A stretch of DNA of 64,000 bases, from the NCBI RefSeq assembly GCF_900101815.1, contig NZ_FNAO01000006.1, forward strand, positions 1 to 64,000, written 5' to 3'. A program made the translations under genes and the position numbers. Positions 17,211 through 27,018 of the stretch are shown in pieces. Below the pieces are notes generated by a model that worked only from the letters and a program-made list of their open reading frames with translations, was not told the origin of the DNA and did no database searches. This DNA comes from Pricia antarctica. GTDB taxonomy: Bacteria > Bacteroidota > Bacteroidia > Flavobacteriales > Flavobacteriaceae. Position 1 is the stretch's first letter. Each line of letters begins with the position of its first letter.

Positions 17211-18359
17211 ATGGAAAAAATATATTTAGACAACGCCGCCACGACCCAGGTCCGAGAAAATGTCATCGCCAAAATGCAGGATGCCTTGTCGAATTTTTAC
17301 GGCAATCCGTCTTCAACCCATAGTTTTGGACGGTCGGCAAGGACCGCAATTGAAAGTGCCCGCAAAACGATTGCCAAATATTTAAACGCGCAGGCATCGG
17401 AGATTATCTTTACTTCCGGGGGCACCGAAGCCGATAACATGATATTGCGCTCCGCTGTTCGCGATCTCGGGGTTGAGACCATCATCACTACCAAAATCGA
17501 GCACCATGCCGTTTTGCATACCGTCGAGGACCTGCAAAAGGAATTTGGAATCAAGGTGGAGTTCGTTGCTTTGGACGACTTCGGAAATGCAAAACTTTCG
17601 CATTTAGAAGCATTGCTAAAACAGGATGGGTCCAAGAAATTGGTCAGCCTCATGCATGTCAACAATGAAATTGGCAATACCCTCGATATCGACGAGGTCT
17701 GTCAGCTCTGTCAAGAGCACCAAGCTCTTTTTCATTCGGATACCGTGCAGTCCATCGGGCATTACCCGTGGAATGTACAGGAGACTCCTGTGAATTTCAT
17801 GACCGCGGCAGCGCATAAGTTCCACGGTCCAAAAGGTATCGGATTTGCCTATATCCGCAAGAATTCGCGATTAAAACCATTGATAATGGGGGGTTCACAG
17901 GAACGCGGATTCCGTGCCGGTACGGAATCCTTTCATAACATAGTGGGGTTGGAAGCCGCATTTATCGCCGCCTATGATAACCTCGAAGAAGAAATGGCCT
18001 ATGTCTCAGGATTAAAAAAGTACTTTCTCGATAGCATTCAAAAAGAAATCCCTACCGCCACCTTTAATGGCCATTCCGGTGATATGGATAAAAGCACCTA
18101 TACCTTGGTCAACCTCTGCTTGCCTATCGACCCCCAGAAAGCCCTGATGCTTCTTTTTCATTTGGATATCAAAGGCATTGCGTGTTCAAAAGGTAGCGCC
18201 TGCCAATCCGGAAGCGATGCGGGATCCCATGTGCTCAACGAAATTTTATCCGAAGCGGACCTGAAAAAACCTTCGCTGCGATTTTCATTTTCGAAATACA
18301 ATACAAAAAAGGAGCTGGATTATGTGGTTGAGGTTCTGAAAGAATTTGTTCAAGAATAG
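17211..18359 (+). CDS. Cysteine desulfurase (NifS/IscS type)
   Basis: A 382-residue PLP enzyme that removes sulfur from cysteine for Fe-S clusters or other thiolation. Landmarks are YLDNAATTQV at the start, FTSGGTEADN, KIEHHAVLHT, the PLP lysine in AAAHKFHGPKG, and the catalytic cysteine in CSKGSACQSGSDAG near residue 328. The loop around the catalytic Cys is of the longer group I (NifS/IscS) kind, not SufS. No isc or suf genes are next to it. It could serve tRNA thiolation or cluster assembly. Confidence 0.92.
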   Translation: MEKIYLDNAATTQVRENVIAKMQDALSNFYGNPSSTHSFGRSARTAIESARKTIAKYLNAQASEIIFTSGGTEADNMILRSAVRDLGVETIITTKIEHHAVLHTVEDLQKEFGIKVEFVALDDFGNAKLSHLEALLKQDGSKKLVSLMHVNNEIGNTLDIDEVCQLCQEHQALFHSDTVQSIGHYPWNVQETPVNFMTAAAHKFHGPKGIGFAYIRKNSRLKPLIMGGSQERGFRAGTESFHNIVGLEAAFIAAYDNLEEEMAYVSGLKKYFLDSIQKEIPTATFNGHSGDMDKSTYTLVNLCLPIDPQKALMLLFHLDIKGIACSKGSACQSGSDAGSHVLNEILSEADLKKPSLRFSFSKYNTKKELDYVVEVLKEFVQE

Positions 18360-18462
18360 AAGTGGGATTATAGACCCGCGCTCATCCGACGGCGGGTTTA
18401 ACGGGAGGCAAAAGTGTATTTGATTTTTGGAGTTTAAGAAGGGGGGAAGTGATTCCTTTTAG

Positions 18463-18510
18463 CATCGGGCATCGGGCATCGGGCATCGGGCATCGGGCAT
18501 CGGGCATCGG
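18463..18510. repeat. Tandem heptamer repeat (CATCGGG)n
   Basis: Six complete CATCGGG units and a partial seventh, without mismatches, between the cysteine desulfurase and a minus-strand gene 26 bases away. The tract makes a false peptide (MPDARC repeats) on the minus strand. An imperfect hairpin (ACCCGC...GGCGGGT, about 18374-18400) between it and the desulfurase stop may act as a terminator. Confidence 0.95.
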
Positions 18511-18535
18511 CCACAAAACACCAATCACATGACTT

Positions 18536-19198
18536 TTAATCTGTAGCATCCCGCTTCCGATCCCTTCGCTTCTCCCGATCATAAGGAAACTTTCGTGCGG
18601 CGAGTTTCATCATCCGATCGATGAGGTCATCGGTGTTCTTTCCGGATTTCTTATTGATTTCCTTTTCGTATTTCCAGAGGAGCTTTCCCGTTTTACCGTC
18701 ACTTATTTTTACACCTATCCGCCCGTAATCGGCTTCCCCTAAAAAATAATCCAAGAAATTGAATTTCGTTTCGACACCATTCGAGAGCAGTACGTTGAGG
18801 TCAAGATTGCCGCTAATGATGCCATCTACACCCAAAATCTCGCTCAGTTCCTTAATAGTGTGTACATCGATGTTTTCGTAATTGATGTTGTTCTGGACCA
18901 ACAGGGCATTCGTGTTTTTGATATTTTGAAAATCCACCGAAAATTTCTTCTTTTTTTTCCGTTGGGAAAAGTAAGTTTCCAATGCATTCTGAACGGCATA
19001 GCCTTCTTTTTCTTCCCGGGCTTTGAGCTGTTCCTTCGATATTTCGTTCTCAAGGTCAAGATGGGTAAGAAAAGGTATGATGGCCAATACATCGTGCTCT
19101 TCGGTCAGGTCATCAAACTTCTGGCTTTCGTAAATGTTCTTTTGTGAAGTCGCATGAACTGCAGTTAACAAACACAGCGTGAAAAAAATATGTTTCAT
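18536..19198 (-). CDS. Hypothetical secreted protein
   Basis: A 220-residue protein with signal peptide (MKHIFFTLCLLTAVHATSQ). After a helical, charged region (KKKKKFSVDFQNIKNTNALL) it has a stretch resembling periplasmic proteins that probe a value by name and level (IDVHTIKELSEILGVDGIISGNLDLN, then VGVKISD-like IGVKISDGKTGKLLWKYEKEI), reminiscent of the CsgG/TolB-N-like lipoprotein fold. The C-terminus is basic (REKRRDRKRD). I do not assign a function. It is downstream of the M23 peptidase on the same strand, 20 bases away, so the two may be co-transcribed. Confidence 0.72.
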   Translation of the reverse strand: MKHIFFTLCLLTAVHATSQKNIYESQKFDDLTEEHDVLAIIPFLTHLDLENEISKEQLKAREEKEGYAVQNALETYFSQRKKKKKFSVDFQNIKNTNALLVQNNINYENIDVHTIKELSEILGVDGIISGNLDLNVLLSNGVETKFNFLDYFLGEADYGRIGVKISDGKTGKLLWKYEKEINKKSGKNTDDLIDRMMKLAARKFPYDREKRRDRKRDATD

Positions 19199-19218
19199 GG
19201 GTAATGGGCACTAAATGA

Positions 19219-20910
19219 TCATTTTCTAAAAAACGTACTCGTAAAGGTAGTTGAATTCCCTACATTGTCGGTAACAGTCAGCTCTAAATTGCATTCCCTT
19301 TTATCTAAGATGATATCGTCGAAGTTATAGGTGAGCGTATTGGTCTTGGGTTCGTATTCCATTAAAATCCATTCCCCGTTAATGGTAGCGGAGTAGGTAT
19401 CAATTCCGCTAAGGTCGTCACTTATGCGTAAGCTAAGGTATTGGTAGTCATTAAGCCATTGCTTTTCCTTGAAATTGCGTGGCGATATTTTAGGGGCAAC
19501 GGTATCCTTGGCCAACGTATAGGTGCCCAAATTTCTGGTTCTTGCCGTAAAGGTGGTTCCCCTTTTATAGGTAGAAACGTATTGGGGCCGTAATCGGTTA
19601 TCCAGACGGGCGATGAACAATTGTTTTTTTTCCTCCTCGGAATACTTGGCTACGTCGAAAGTAATGGTGAAGCTTCGATGGGCGGCTACGTGGTTGTTGT
19701 GTATCTTAACCGTATCCTCGCCTTTTTCTAGGTCGATGTAAAAATTATCATAGAAGGTATTAGCCGGAAAATAAACTTTGGCCGCCCCTAGGTCATAATT
19801 GTTTGGCTTTTTAGTAATCAAATAGTTATCGGTTTTTTCGTCTTCCCTTTCAATCTTAACGGGTTCTTTTTTGCCCTCGATAGGTATTAGGGCCTTGACT
19901 TCGTTACCTTTAATATCCTTGATAAGAAGTTCCACGTTGTAGGTTAAGCCTTCCGTTATCTCGATTTTGCCATCGTTAAATAACGTCTTGTAAATGCTCA
20001 AACGATTGCCCGGCCCTTTAAATAGCTTCTGTATTTTCTGGTAGTAACGGCCATAGTGGTCGTAATCGATTAGGGTATTGATGTATCGGGATTCCCCGAA
20101 CGAAAAGGTCTCAAAATCGTATTCACTAAACACTTTCCCGTTTACGGACTGCTGTACCGAGTAGACCCCATTTCTGTTGGCGGCAAGGTCCAGCCTATCG
20201 TATCCGATAAAACCTAGGCCAATCGTTCCAGTAGCATAGGCTTTCTCGGCCAAAAAAGTGCCATCTTCCTGTCTTTTGAAGTTAAGTTCCACCTTATTTT
20301 GGCTTTCATTGATTTCGGCGTCTTGGGACAAGGGATACGCATAAAGATTGTTCAGTATGGGATTGGTGGCGTCCCGAACATCAAAACCGTAAAGCAGCGG
20401 ATTGGTCGGTTTTTCGGAAATGCTGCTACGTATCTCGAAATGCAGGTGTGGCCCCGCTGATCCGCCGGTATTGCCAGTATAAGCGATAACCTTCCCCTTT
20501 TCCAACTTTACCTCTCCGTAATCGGGAAACACTTCTACCTCGTAGGATTTTTTCTGGTACTGTACCTTTTTAATATAGGCTTCGATTTCAGGCGCGAATT
20601 TTTGAAGGTGTCCGTAGACCGAGGTATACCCGTTCGGATGCGCCACATAAAGTACCTTGCCATAGCCCCAGAGTGAAACCTTGATGCGGGTAACGCTACC
20701 GTCGGCAATGGCGTAAACCGGAAGTCCCTCGCGTTGTTGCGTTTTGATGTCCATGCCGGAATGGAAGTGGTTCGAGCGCAGCTCGCCGAAGGTGCCGGCT
20801 AAGACAAGGGGAATATCCAGAGGGGAACGAAAAGCGTCTTTGGGATAATCGACCTGTCCGAAAATAGGCATAGTAACACATAACAATAGCACGGAAAACG
20901 CTTTCTTCAT
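19219..20910 (-). CDS. Secreted M23-family metallopeptidase
   Basis: A 563-residue exported protein with signal MKKAFSVLLLCVTMPIFGQ. I start at 20910; the open frame runs further upstream, but the residues there look non-coding. The LytM/M23 domain near residues 40-165 keeps the zinc ligands: NHFHSGMDIK (His and Asp) and GPHLHFEIR (the HxH). M23 enzymes cut peptide crosslinks in peptidoglycan. The remaining 400 residues are beta-rich (LSIYKTLFNDGKIEI, NTFYDNFYIDLEKGE, ISDDLSGIDTYSATINGEW), probably Ig-like domains for binding or surface placement. Similar large M23 proteins occur throughout Flavobacteriaceae. Confidence 0.88.
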   Translation of the reverse strand: MKKAFSVLLLCVTMPIFGQVDYPKDAFRSPLDIPLVLAGTFGELRSNHFHSGMDIKTQQREGLPVYAIADGSVTRIKVSLWGYGKVLYVAHPNGYTSVYGHLQKFAPEIEAYIKKVQYQKKSYEVEVFPDYGEVKLEKGKVIAYTGNTGGSAGPHLHFEIRSSISEKPTNPLLYGFDVRDATNPILNNLYAYPLSQDAEINESQNKVELNFKRQEDGTFLAEKAYATGTIGLGFIGYDRLDLAANRNGVYSVQQSVNGKVFSEYDFETFSFGESRYINTLIDYDHYGRYYQKIQKLFKGPGNRLSIYKTLFNDGKIEITEGLTYNVELLIKDIKGNEVKALIPIEGKKEPVKIEREDEKTDNYLITKKPNNYDLGAAKVYFPANTFYDNFYIDLEKGEDTVKIHNNHVAAHRSFTITFDVAKYSEEEKKQLFIARLDNRLRPQYVSTYKRGTTFTARTRNLGTYTLAKDTVAPKISPRNFKEKQWLNDYQYLSLRISDDLSGIDTYSATINGEWILMEYEPKTNTLTYNFDDIILDKRECNLELTVTDNVGNSTTFTSTFFRK

Positions 20911-21318
20911 AGTTGATTTGTTTCCTTCATTATAAAACTGGTAGCGAACGGCAAGATTCGGTGGTTTTGTATGCGATTTCAGTGTATTTCTTATCTTCAG
21001 GGTTGCACGGTATGGCTCAAAGGGAAGTGCGAAATTAGCTAAACCGTTTGAATTCCTACAAAGGCAAGTGGCAAAATGTGTCAGCATTCTCTTTTTAACA
21101 ACGGTTGGTAAGTCAATAAAGTATCGGGTAAACGAACAGATCCCAGAAAATTTTGAAAAACCTTTTAAGGATTTTGTTTGTCGATTTCGCTTTGAATCCA
21201 GTTTCATAAATGGTTCCTATAAATAACATTACATTTTGATATTCAGTTTTTTAAACCTAATATATTCATCCTAAAAATGAACTATAACCAATTCGTTCAG
21301 GAATAATTGAAAAAAGTA
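20911..21318. other. Gene-free region upstream of the M23 gene
   Basis: Divergent spacer between the M23 gene and the coiled-coil/zapA transcript. An open minus-strand frame continues from the peptidase for about 100 codons, but its composition (no signal peptide, many Arg, Asn and Ser) does not look coding. I recognise no RNA gene here. A good plus-strand promoter begins at 21319. Confidence 0.5.
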
Positions 21319-21349
21319 TTGTCAGGTAGACGCAGGTGTGTTAACTTTG
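21319..21349 (+). promoter_or_regulatory. Bacteroidota-type promoter (-33 TTG, -7 TAACTTTG)
   Basis: TTG at 21319-21321 and TAACTTTG at 21342-21349 are separated by 20 bases, the normal spacing for the Bacteroidota primary sigma factor. The start codon of the coiled-coil gene follows 24 bases later. Confidence 0.75.
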
Positions 21350-21373
21350 TGTAAAATGCATTGCGTTTGATTT

Positions 21374-21664
21374 ATGGGTGAATTGGTCAAAGTAGTTGAT
21401 TCCTTAGAGAACAAAATCAGCAAGTTGCTGCATAAGCTGGAACTTTTGCAGCAGTCCAATATCAAATTGGTGAGTGAGTTGGACCATCTTAAACAGGATA
21501 AGGTCGAAGTTTCGAACTCCGTCTCGGTATGGGAAGAACGGTATAATTCATTAAAATTGGCAAACACGATGCTTGGCAGTACTACAGATAAAACAGAAGC
21601 TAAGCTTAAAATTAATACATTGATCAGGGAATTGGACCATTGTATCGCCCAACTCGCCGAATGA
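21374..21664 (+). CDS. Coiled-coil protein upstream of zapA (ZapB-like)
   Basis: A 96-residue, nearly all-helical protein with heptad-like Leu spacing (LENKISKLLHKLELLQQSNI, then LVSELDHLKQDKVEVSNSV). It has no signal peptide. Small coiled-coil genes just before zapA are normal in Bacteroidota, and the pair is thought to act with FtsZ, like gammaproteobacterial ZapA/ZapB; the functional link here is inferred from position and structure, not similarity. It has its own promoter and lies 25 bases before zapA. Confidence 0.75.
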   Translation: MGELVKVVDSLENKISKLLHKLELLQQSNIKLVSELDHLKQDKVEVSNSVSVWEERYNSLKLANTMLGSTTDKTEAKLKINTLIRELDHCIAQLAE

Positions 21665-21689
21665 TTATGGTATTAGAATTAGAATAAAG

Positions 21690-21986
21690 ATGTCGGAAAA
21701 GCTCAAGATCAAGCTTTCGATCGCCGATAGGGTTTACCCCCTGACCATAGACCCCGCCCAAGAGGAAGGGTTGCGGAAAGCGGCCAAGAATATCGAGCAG
21801 TTGGCAAAAAAGTTCGAACAGAGCTATGCCGTTAGGGACAAGCAAGACGTATTGGCCATGTGTGCCCTGCAGTTTGCCTCTAAGATAGAACAGCGCGGCA
21901 TCGATCAATCCGAAGGATCACAAGAGGCTATGCAACGTTTGCAGGCTTTAGATCAGTTGGTCACGGAGAAGCTTGGTAATAAATAA
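21690..21986 (+). CDS. zapA: Cell division protein ZapA
   Basis: A 98-residue protein of the ZapA family, which bundles FtsZ filaments at the division site. Typical marks are the N-terminal strand region (LKIKLSIADRVYPLTIDPAQEE), the helix with LRKAAKNIEQLAKKFE, and the C-terminal coiled coil with DVLAMCALQFASKIE. Length is normal. It is second in the unit with the coiled-coil gene. The 6S RNA follows 42 bases later; zapA is next to 6S RNA in gammaproteobacteria too. Confidence 0.9.
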   Translation: MSEKLKIKLSIADRVYPLTIDPAQEEGLRKAAKNIEQLAKKFEQSYAVRDKQDVLAMCALQFASKIEQRGIDQSEGSQEAMQRLQALDQLVTEKLGNK

Positions 21987-22028
21987 GTCCCTTTTGGGAT
22001 GATACGTTCTTTAAAATAGCATTAGTTA

Positions 22029-22199
22029 CTGCCCACATTGGTATTACCTTTTGACGAGCTCAACACTTATATTTTTGAAAAGGGTGAGTTTAGGCTGTAA
22101 AAGCAGGCCCTACTTGTATAGGGATCCTTGATCAGTCTGTTAGCCCTAAACCTGTTTACTGGAGTTCGTTCAAAACTTCTCCAATGTGGGCTTTTTTTT
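22029..22199 (+). ncRNA. ssrS: 6S RNA, Flavobacteria type
   Basis: A 170-base structured element ends in a U-tract. The closing stem is 11 perfect pairs: GCCCACATTGG at 22031-22041 with CCAATGTGGGC at 22181-22191, followed by eight T, so it also serves as terminator. Inside, GTTTAGGCTG near 22088 pairs with CAG..TTAGCCCTAAAC near 22135-22152 around a large central region, the open-promoter-like layout of 6S RNA. The position between zapA and rny matches the known 6S-Flavo family. 6S RNA binds RNA polymerase holoenzyme and reduces transcription in stationary phase. Ends are approximate; a covariance-model scan would settle it. Confidence 0.8.
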
Positions 22200-22266
22200 A
22201 CCCTGCCGTAGCGTAAGGGCCTACGTTTCTTACGTAGGATAATATTTTCTTAATTCGAAACAATAT

Positions 22267-23835
22267 ATGGATAGTGCAACACTAATAATAGTAGGTATCA
22301 TAGCTCTGGCGATCGGATTCGCAATCGCAAAATTTATGGAGAAGGGCAAGGCTACCAAAACCACGGCAAACGCTAAAAAGGAAGCCGAAAGTATTCTGAA
22401 AAATGCCCAAACCGAAGGGGAGGGTATCAAAAAGGATAAAATCTTTCAGGCCAAGGAAAAATTTTTGGAACTGAAAGCGGAACATGAAAAGGTAATCCTT
22501 AGCAAGGATAAAAAAATTAACGATGCCCTGAAACGCACTCGCGACAAGGAATCACAAGTAAGTAGCGAACTCGCCAAAAGCAATAAACTCAATCAGCAGT
22601 TGGATGCTAAGATCCAAGAGGTAGCCCATAAGGAGGAAATCCTGGAAAAAAAGCAGTCGGAACTCGATAAATTGCATTCGAACCAAGTTCAGCAATTAGA
22701 GGTGATTTCCGGCCTTTCCGCCGACGATGCCAAAGGGCAATTGATGGAATCGCTCAAGGAAACGGCAAAGAGCGATGCCATGGCCTACATACAGAGTGCG
22801 GTCGAAGATGCTAAAATGACCGCGCAGCAGGAGGCCAAAAAAATCGTAATCAATACCATTCAGCGTATCGGTACCGAAGAGGCTGTAGAGAACTGTGTCT
22901 CTGTCTTCAACTTGGAATCCGACGATGTAAAAGGACGGATTATCGGTAGGGAAGGAAGAAATATCAGGGCTTTGGAATCCGCTACCGGTGTCGAAATCAT
23001 TGTCGACGATACCCCGGATGCCATTATTCTTTCCTGTTTTGATTCCGTTCGTAGGGAAATTGCCCGCCTGTCTCTGCATAAGCTGGTCACCGACGGTCGA
23101 ATACACCCGGCCCGTATCGAGGAAATCGTGAAAAAGACGGAAAAACAGATCGAACAGGAAATCGTCGAGGTCGGCAAGCGCACCGTTATCGATTTAGGTA
23201 TTCACGGGTTGCATCCCGAACTAGTGCGGGCGGTAGGGCGTATGAAATATAGATCTTCATACGGACAAAATTTACTGCAGCATTCCCGGGAAGTCGCCAA
23301 ACTTTGTGCCGTTATGGCGGCTGAACTGGGACTCAATCCCAAATTGGCAAAACGGGCAGGACTCTTGCACGATATTGGAAAAGTGCCGAACACCGAGGCC
23401 GAGGTTGAAACGCCACACGCCATCTTGGGGATGCAGTGGGCCGAAAAATACGGGGAAAAACCTGACGTCTGCAACGCCATTGGCGCCCACCACGACGAAA
23501 TAGAAATGAAAACCTTGATATCACCGATCGTTCAGGTCTGCGATGCTATTAGCGGTGCAAGACCCGGAGCACGTAGACAGGTGCTTGATTCCTACATTCA
23601 GCGTTTAAAAGATCTGGAAGATATTGCCTTTGGTTTTGGGGGAGTGCAAAAGGCGTACGCCATTCAGGCCGGTAGGGAACTTCGGGTTATCGTTGAGAGT
23701 GAAAAGGTAAGCGACGAAAAAGCGGCAGCGTTATCCTTCGAAATCTCGCAAAAAATCCAGACAGATATGACCTATCCCGGACAAGTGAAGATTACCGTTA
23801 TCCGGGAAACGCGGGCGGTGAACGTTGCGAAATAA
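22267..23835 (+). CDS. rny: Ribonuclease Y
   Basis: A 522-residue membrane-anchored endoribonuclease that starts mRNA decay. Domains in order: an N-terminal membrane span ([19 protein letters not shown]), a long coiled coil to about residue 200, a KH RNA-binding domain ([19 protein letters not shown]), and an HD domain with metal ligands in [24 protein letters not shown] and AIGAHHDE. The end ([18 protein letters not shown]) is conserved. Full length for the family. It lies directly after the 6S RNA gene. Confidence 0.95.
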   Translation: MDSATLIIVGIIALAIGFAIAKFMEKGKATKTTANAKKEAESILKNAQTEGEGIKKDKIFQAKEKFLELKAEHEKVILSKDKKINDALKRTRDKESQVSSELAKSNKLNQQLDAKIQEVAHKEEILEKKQSELDKLHSNQVQQLEVISGLSADDAKGQLMESLKETAKSDAMAYIQSAVEDAKMTAQQEAKKIVINTIQRIGTEEAVENCVSVFNLESDDVKGRIIGREGRNIRALESATGVEIIVDDTPDAIILSCFDSVRREIARLSLHKLVTDGRIHPARIEEIVKKTEKQIEQEIVEVGKRTVIDLGIHGLHPELVRAVGRMKYRSSYGQNLLQHSREVAKLCAVMAAELGLNPKLAKRAGLLHDIGKVPNTEAEVETPHAILGMQWAEKYGEKPDVCNAIGAHHDEIEMKTLISPIVQVCDAISGARPGARRQVLDSYIQRLKDLEDIAFGFGGVQKAYAIQAGRELRVIVESEKVSDEKAAALSFEISQKIQTDMTYPGQVKITVIRETRAVNVAK

Positions 23836-23958
23836 GAAAGCATAAATATTTTGGTTTCAGGGAAGAATCTTACGCATATCCGGCGGTTTTTGCAGCTGGT
23901 ACCGTCAAGATTTTTAGTAATTTCACGTACATGTTATAAACCTGAATCCAATCTTACG

Positions 23959-26900
23959 ATGTATAAAATCCATAAGTACTCCTTTTTGGCACTTTTGCTT
24001 CCTGCAATCCTTTTTAATTCCTGTAATGAAATAACGCCTCCTGCCGTCGATTACGCCTCTCTTTCCGAGGCTGAAAAGCGAAATCCTGATAATGCCTTGG
24101 CTTCTATGGAAGTGGCCGACGGACTGCAGTTAAGTCTTTTTGCCTCCGAACCGATGCTGGCCAATCCAACGAACATGGCCATCGATGCCAAGGGAAGGAT
24201 ATGGATCTGTGAAGGCACGAATTACCGATCATTTGCCAATCCCGATATATCGTATGACAATAAGGGCGACCGTATTCTTATTCTTGAAGATACCGATGGC
24301 GATGGTAAGGCCGATACGCAAAAAGTGTTCTATCAGGGCCAAGATATCAATGCCGCTTTGGGCATTGTGGTTTTGGGGAATAAGATCATCGTTTCCGATA
24401 GTCCCAATGTGCTTGTGTTTACGGATGAGGACGGGGATGACGTTCCCGATTCCAAAGACGTGCTATTTTCGGGAATTAAAGGAGTGGACCACGACCATGG
24501 CGTACACGCTTTTGTATTCGGTCCCGATGGCCGGCTTTATTTTAACCAAGGCAATATGGGGGAGCGGTTGTTGGACAAAGACGGAAATACGGTCGTTGAC
24601 ATCTACGGCAACAAAATAGACGCCGAAGGTCCCGAATACCAAGAGGGGATGGCCTTTCGGATGGAAGAAGACGGGTCGGACGTTGAGGTCCTGGGCGATA
24701 ATTTTAGGAATCCCTATGAACTGGCGGTCGACTCTTATGGGGGTCTTTGGCAATCGGACAACGACGACGATGGCAACCGGGGTACACGTATAAATTTCGT
24801 TATGGAATACGGCAACTACGGTTATAAAGATCTATTGACGCGCCAGAGCTGGCGAGAACGCCGAACGGGTTGGAACGACGAAATACCCAAACGCCATTGG
24901 CATCTAAACGATCCCGGAACGGTACCGAATCTTTTACAGACCGGTTCTGGATCGCCCTGTGGCATTTTGATCTACGAGGATAATCTACTGCCCCAAAAAT
25001 ATCATAACCAATTGATCCATGCCGAACCGGGACATAATGTGGTTCGTAGTTATATTTTGGATAAGGAAGGTGCCGGCTATGGCGCTAAAATCCAAAATTT
25101 GGTAAAAAGTAAGGATGATTGGTTTCGGCCCGACGATGTGACGGTCGCTCCCGATGGCTCCCTCTTTATTTCAGATTGGTACGACGGCGGGGTAGGCGGC
25201 CATAAAGCGGAGGACATTGAAAGAGGTCGTATCTATCGTTTGGCACCGGAAGAAAATTACAAGCCCACTAAACTTAACCTGACGACTGGCGAGGGCGCTG
25301 CCAAAGGATTGCTATCCGATAATATGGATGTATTCTATCAATCGTGGCATACCCTGCACGCTTTAGGCGAAAAAGCCGAACCTTTTCTTACGGATCTCAT
25401 TGCGAAAGGCGGTACTGCGAAGGCCCGTGCCTTATGGTTGGGAGCCAAAATACCCTCAAAAACAAATGACTATATCCAGTCGGCCCTTTCGGACACGGAT
25501 GAAAAGTATCGAGCGCAAGGTGTTCGGATGGCCCGGTATCTGGCAAAAGGTACTCTTGAAGGGTACTTGGAAAATGTCGCCAAAGATAATTCCCCTCAAG
25601 TCCGCAGAGAAGCCGCCATTGCCCTCGCCCATTTAGGTACGCCCAAAGCGGCGGAACTATGGGCGACGCTTGCCCAAGCATACGAAGTAGGAGATCGTTG
25701 GTATCTCGAGGCTTTGGGAATAGGTTCCGACAATTATCCAAATCTCTATTTTAAGGCCTGGAAAAATAAGGTCGGGACCGATTGGATGAATGAAAGTGGA
25801 AAAGATATCGTGTGGCGTACCCGTGCCTCCGAATCCGTGCCGATGTTGGCCGAAATGATAAGAAACGACGAGGTGTCCGACAAAGAGCTGCCTTCCTATT
25901 TTCGTGCTTTTAATTTTAAAGAGAATCCGGAAAAAAATGAAATCTTACTCGCCTTTTTAAAGCTAAATCATCCGTTAAGCCAAGAAATCAAGAGGTATGC
26001 CGTGGGCCAACTTGATGCCGATTTCCTCAAAGAATCACGACAGAACATTCGTTCCGTCAAAACGGTGCTGCCTAACATCAAGGGAACGCCGGAATGGTTA
26101 ATGGCGATTAAAAAATTAAATTTCAAAGATCAGAACGAAGCTTTGTTCGATGTGGTCGTAAATGGCAAAGATGAGACTTTGCGGAAGGAAACGGCTACGG
26201 TATTGTTCGATTTTGGTGGCGGCAAACTGGTCGATTCCTATTTAAAATCGGATGCGCCGGATGCCGGGAAGATGGAAGTTTTAGGAATGATGAACAGTGT
26301 AAGGAATCCCGAAGCTATCGCTTTGCTATCCGAAAATATACTTTCTAAATCTTTGAGTCTTCCCTTGACCCAAAGAGCCGTAGAGGCCTTGGGCAATACC
26401 GGTGAGGGGCAGCAAGCATTATATGCCTTGTTGGAGGAAGGGAAATTACCTCAGGAACATAAAACCACCGCCGTTTTGAAACTCATGAATAGTTGGGACC
26501 AAGAGATCAGTGCAAATGCCACCAAATATTTAAATGGTGATTCGGATCAGGAATTGGATATTGATGCTTTGGTAGAACGCAATGGCGATGCCGCCCATGG
26601 AAAGAAAATCTATTCCACATACTGCGTTGCATGCCATGTATCAGGCAAGGAAGGCGTGGAGTTCGGTCCCGCTTTATCCGATATCGGTAACAAGCTCTCC
26701 AAACAATTTTTGTATTCCAGTATCATATATCCGAGTGCTGGAATCAATTTTGGGTATGAAGGTTATAATGTTAAAATGAACGATGGTAGTTCGGCGACCG
26801 GCTATATCTTAAGCCGTACCGAAGACGCTGTTACGCTAAAAATGATGGGCGGTACACAAAAGGAGATTCCATTGGCCGATATTGAAAATCTGGCAGCTAT

Positions 26901-27018
26901 GGATAAATCGCTTATGACCGAAGGTTTGGCCAACGTGATGTCTGAAGATGATTTGGTCGACCTGGTCGAATATTTGGGTACCTTGAAGGTAGATGAGGAA
27001 ATTCTGGCCTTGAATTAG
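23959..27018 (+). CDS. PVC-type dehydrogenase with HEAT repeats and heme-binding domain (large form)
   Basis: A 1019-residue lipoprotein; the start at 23959 gives signal MYKIHKYSFLALLLPAILF with lipobox FNSC, whereas the frame from 23851 adds an unlikely leader. The N-domain is propeller-like (ANPTNMAIDAKGRIWICEG, DTDGDGKADTQ, HDHGVHAFVFGPDGRLYF). HEAT-like helices fill about residues 440-850. The heme domain has CVACH at residues 889-893 and the typical tail (GYNVKMNDGSSATGYILS) of the planctomycete-type heme-binding family. It is probably a periplasmic sugar- or alcohol-oxidising protein with c-type heme. Its stop overlaps the stop of the convergent DUF349 gene by 3 bases (27015-27018). Confidence 0.87.
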   Translation: MYKIHKYSFLALLLPAILFNSCNEITPPAVDYASLSEAEKRNPDNALASMEVADGLQLSLFASEPMLANPTNMAIDAKGRIWICEGTNYRSFANPDISYDNKGDRILILEDTDGDGKADTQKVFYQGQDINAALGIVVLGNKIIVSDSPNVLVFTDEDGDDVPDSKDVLFSGIKGVDHDHGVHAFVFGPDGRLYFNQGNMGERLLDKDGNTVVDIYGNKIDAEGPEYQEGMAFRMEEDGSDVEVLGDNFRNPYELAVDSYGGLWQSDNDDDGNRGTRINFVMEYGNYGYKDLLTRQSWRERRTGWNDEIPKRHWHLNDPGTVPNLLQTGSGSPCGILIYEDNLLPQKYHNQLIHAEPGHNVVRSYILDKEGAGYGAKIQNLVKSKDDWFRPDDVTVAPDGSLFISDWYDGGVGGHKAEDIERGRIYRLAPEENYKPTKLNLTTGEGAAKGLLSDNMDVFYQSWHTLHALGEKAEPFLTDLIAKGGTAKARALWLGAKIPSKTNDYIQSALSDTDEKYRAQGVRMARYLAKGTLEGYLENVAKDNSPQVRREAAIALAHLGTPKAAELWATLAQAYEVGDRWYLEALGIGSDNYPNLYFKAWKNKVGTDWMNESGKDIVWRTRASESVPMLAEMIRNDEVSDKELPSYFRAFNFKENPEKNEILLAFLKLNHPLSQEIKRYAVGQLDADFLKESRQNIRSVKTVLPNIKGTPEWLMAIKKLNFKDQNEALFDVVVNGKDETLRKETATVLFDFGGGKLVDSYLKSDAPDAGKMEVLGMMNSVRNPEAIALLSENILSKSLSLPLTQRAVEALGNTGEGQQALYALLEEGKLPQEHKTTAVLKLMNSWDQEISANATKYLNGDSDQELDIDALVERNGDAAHGKKIYSTYCVACHVSGKEGVEFGPALSDIGNKLSKQFLYSSIIYPSAGINFGYEGYNVKMNDGSSATGYILSRTEDAVTLKMMGGTQKEIPLADIENLAAMDKSLMTEGLANVMSEDDLVDLVEYLGTLKVDEEILALN

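Noticed and set aside
18463-18510. Heptamer array as a possible CRISPR
   Set aside because: Units are 7 bases with no spacers, and no cas gene is in the window.
18382-18582. Minus-strand frame with repeated MPDARC peptide
   Set aside because: It is produced by the CATCGGG heptamer array and has no independent support.
20911-21207. N-terminal extension of the M23 peptidase by about 99 residues
   Set aside because: The Met at 20910 begins a normal signal peptide; the upstream residues would hide it and look non-coding.
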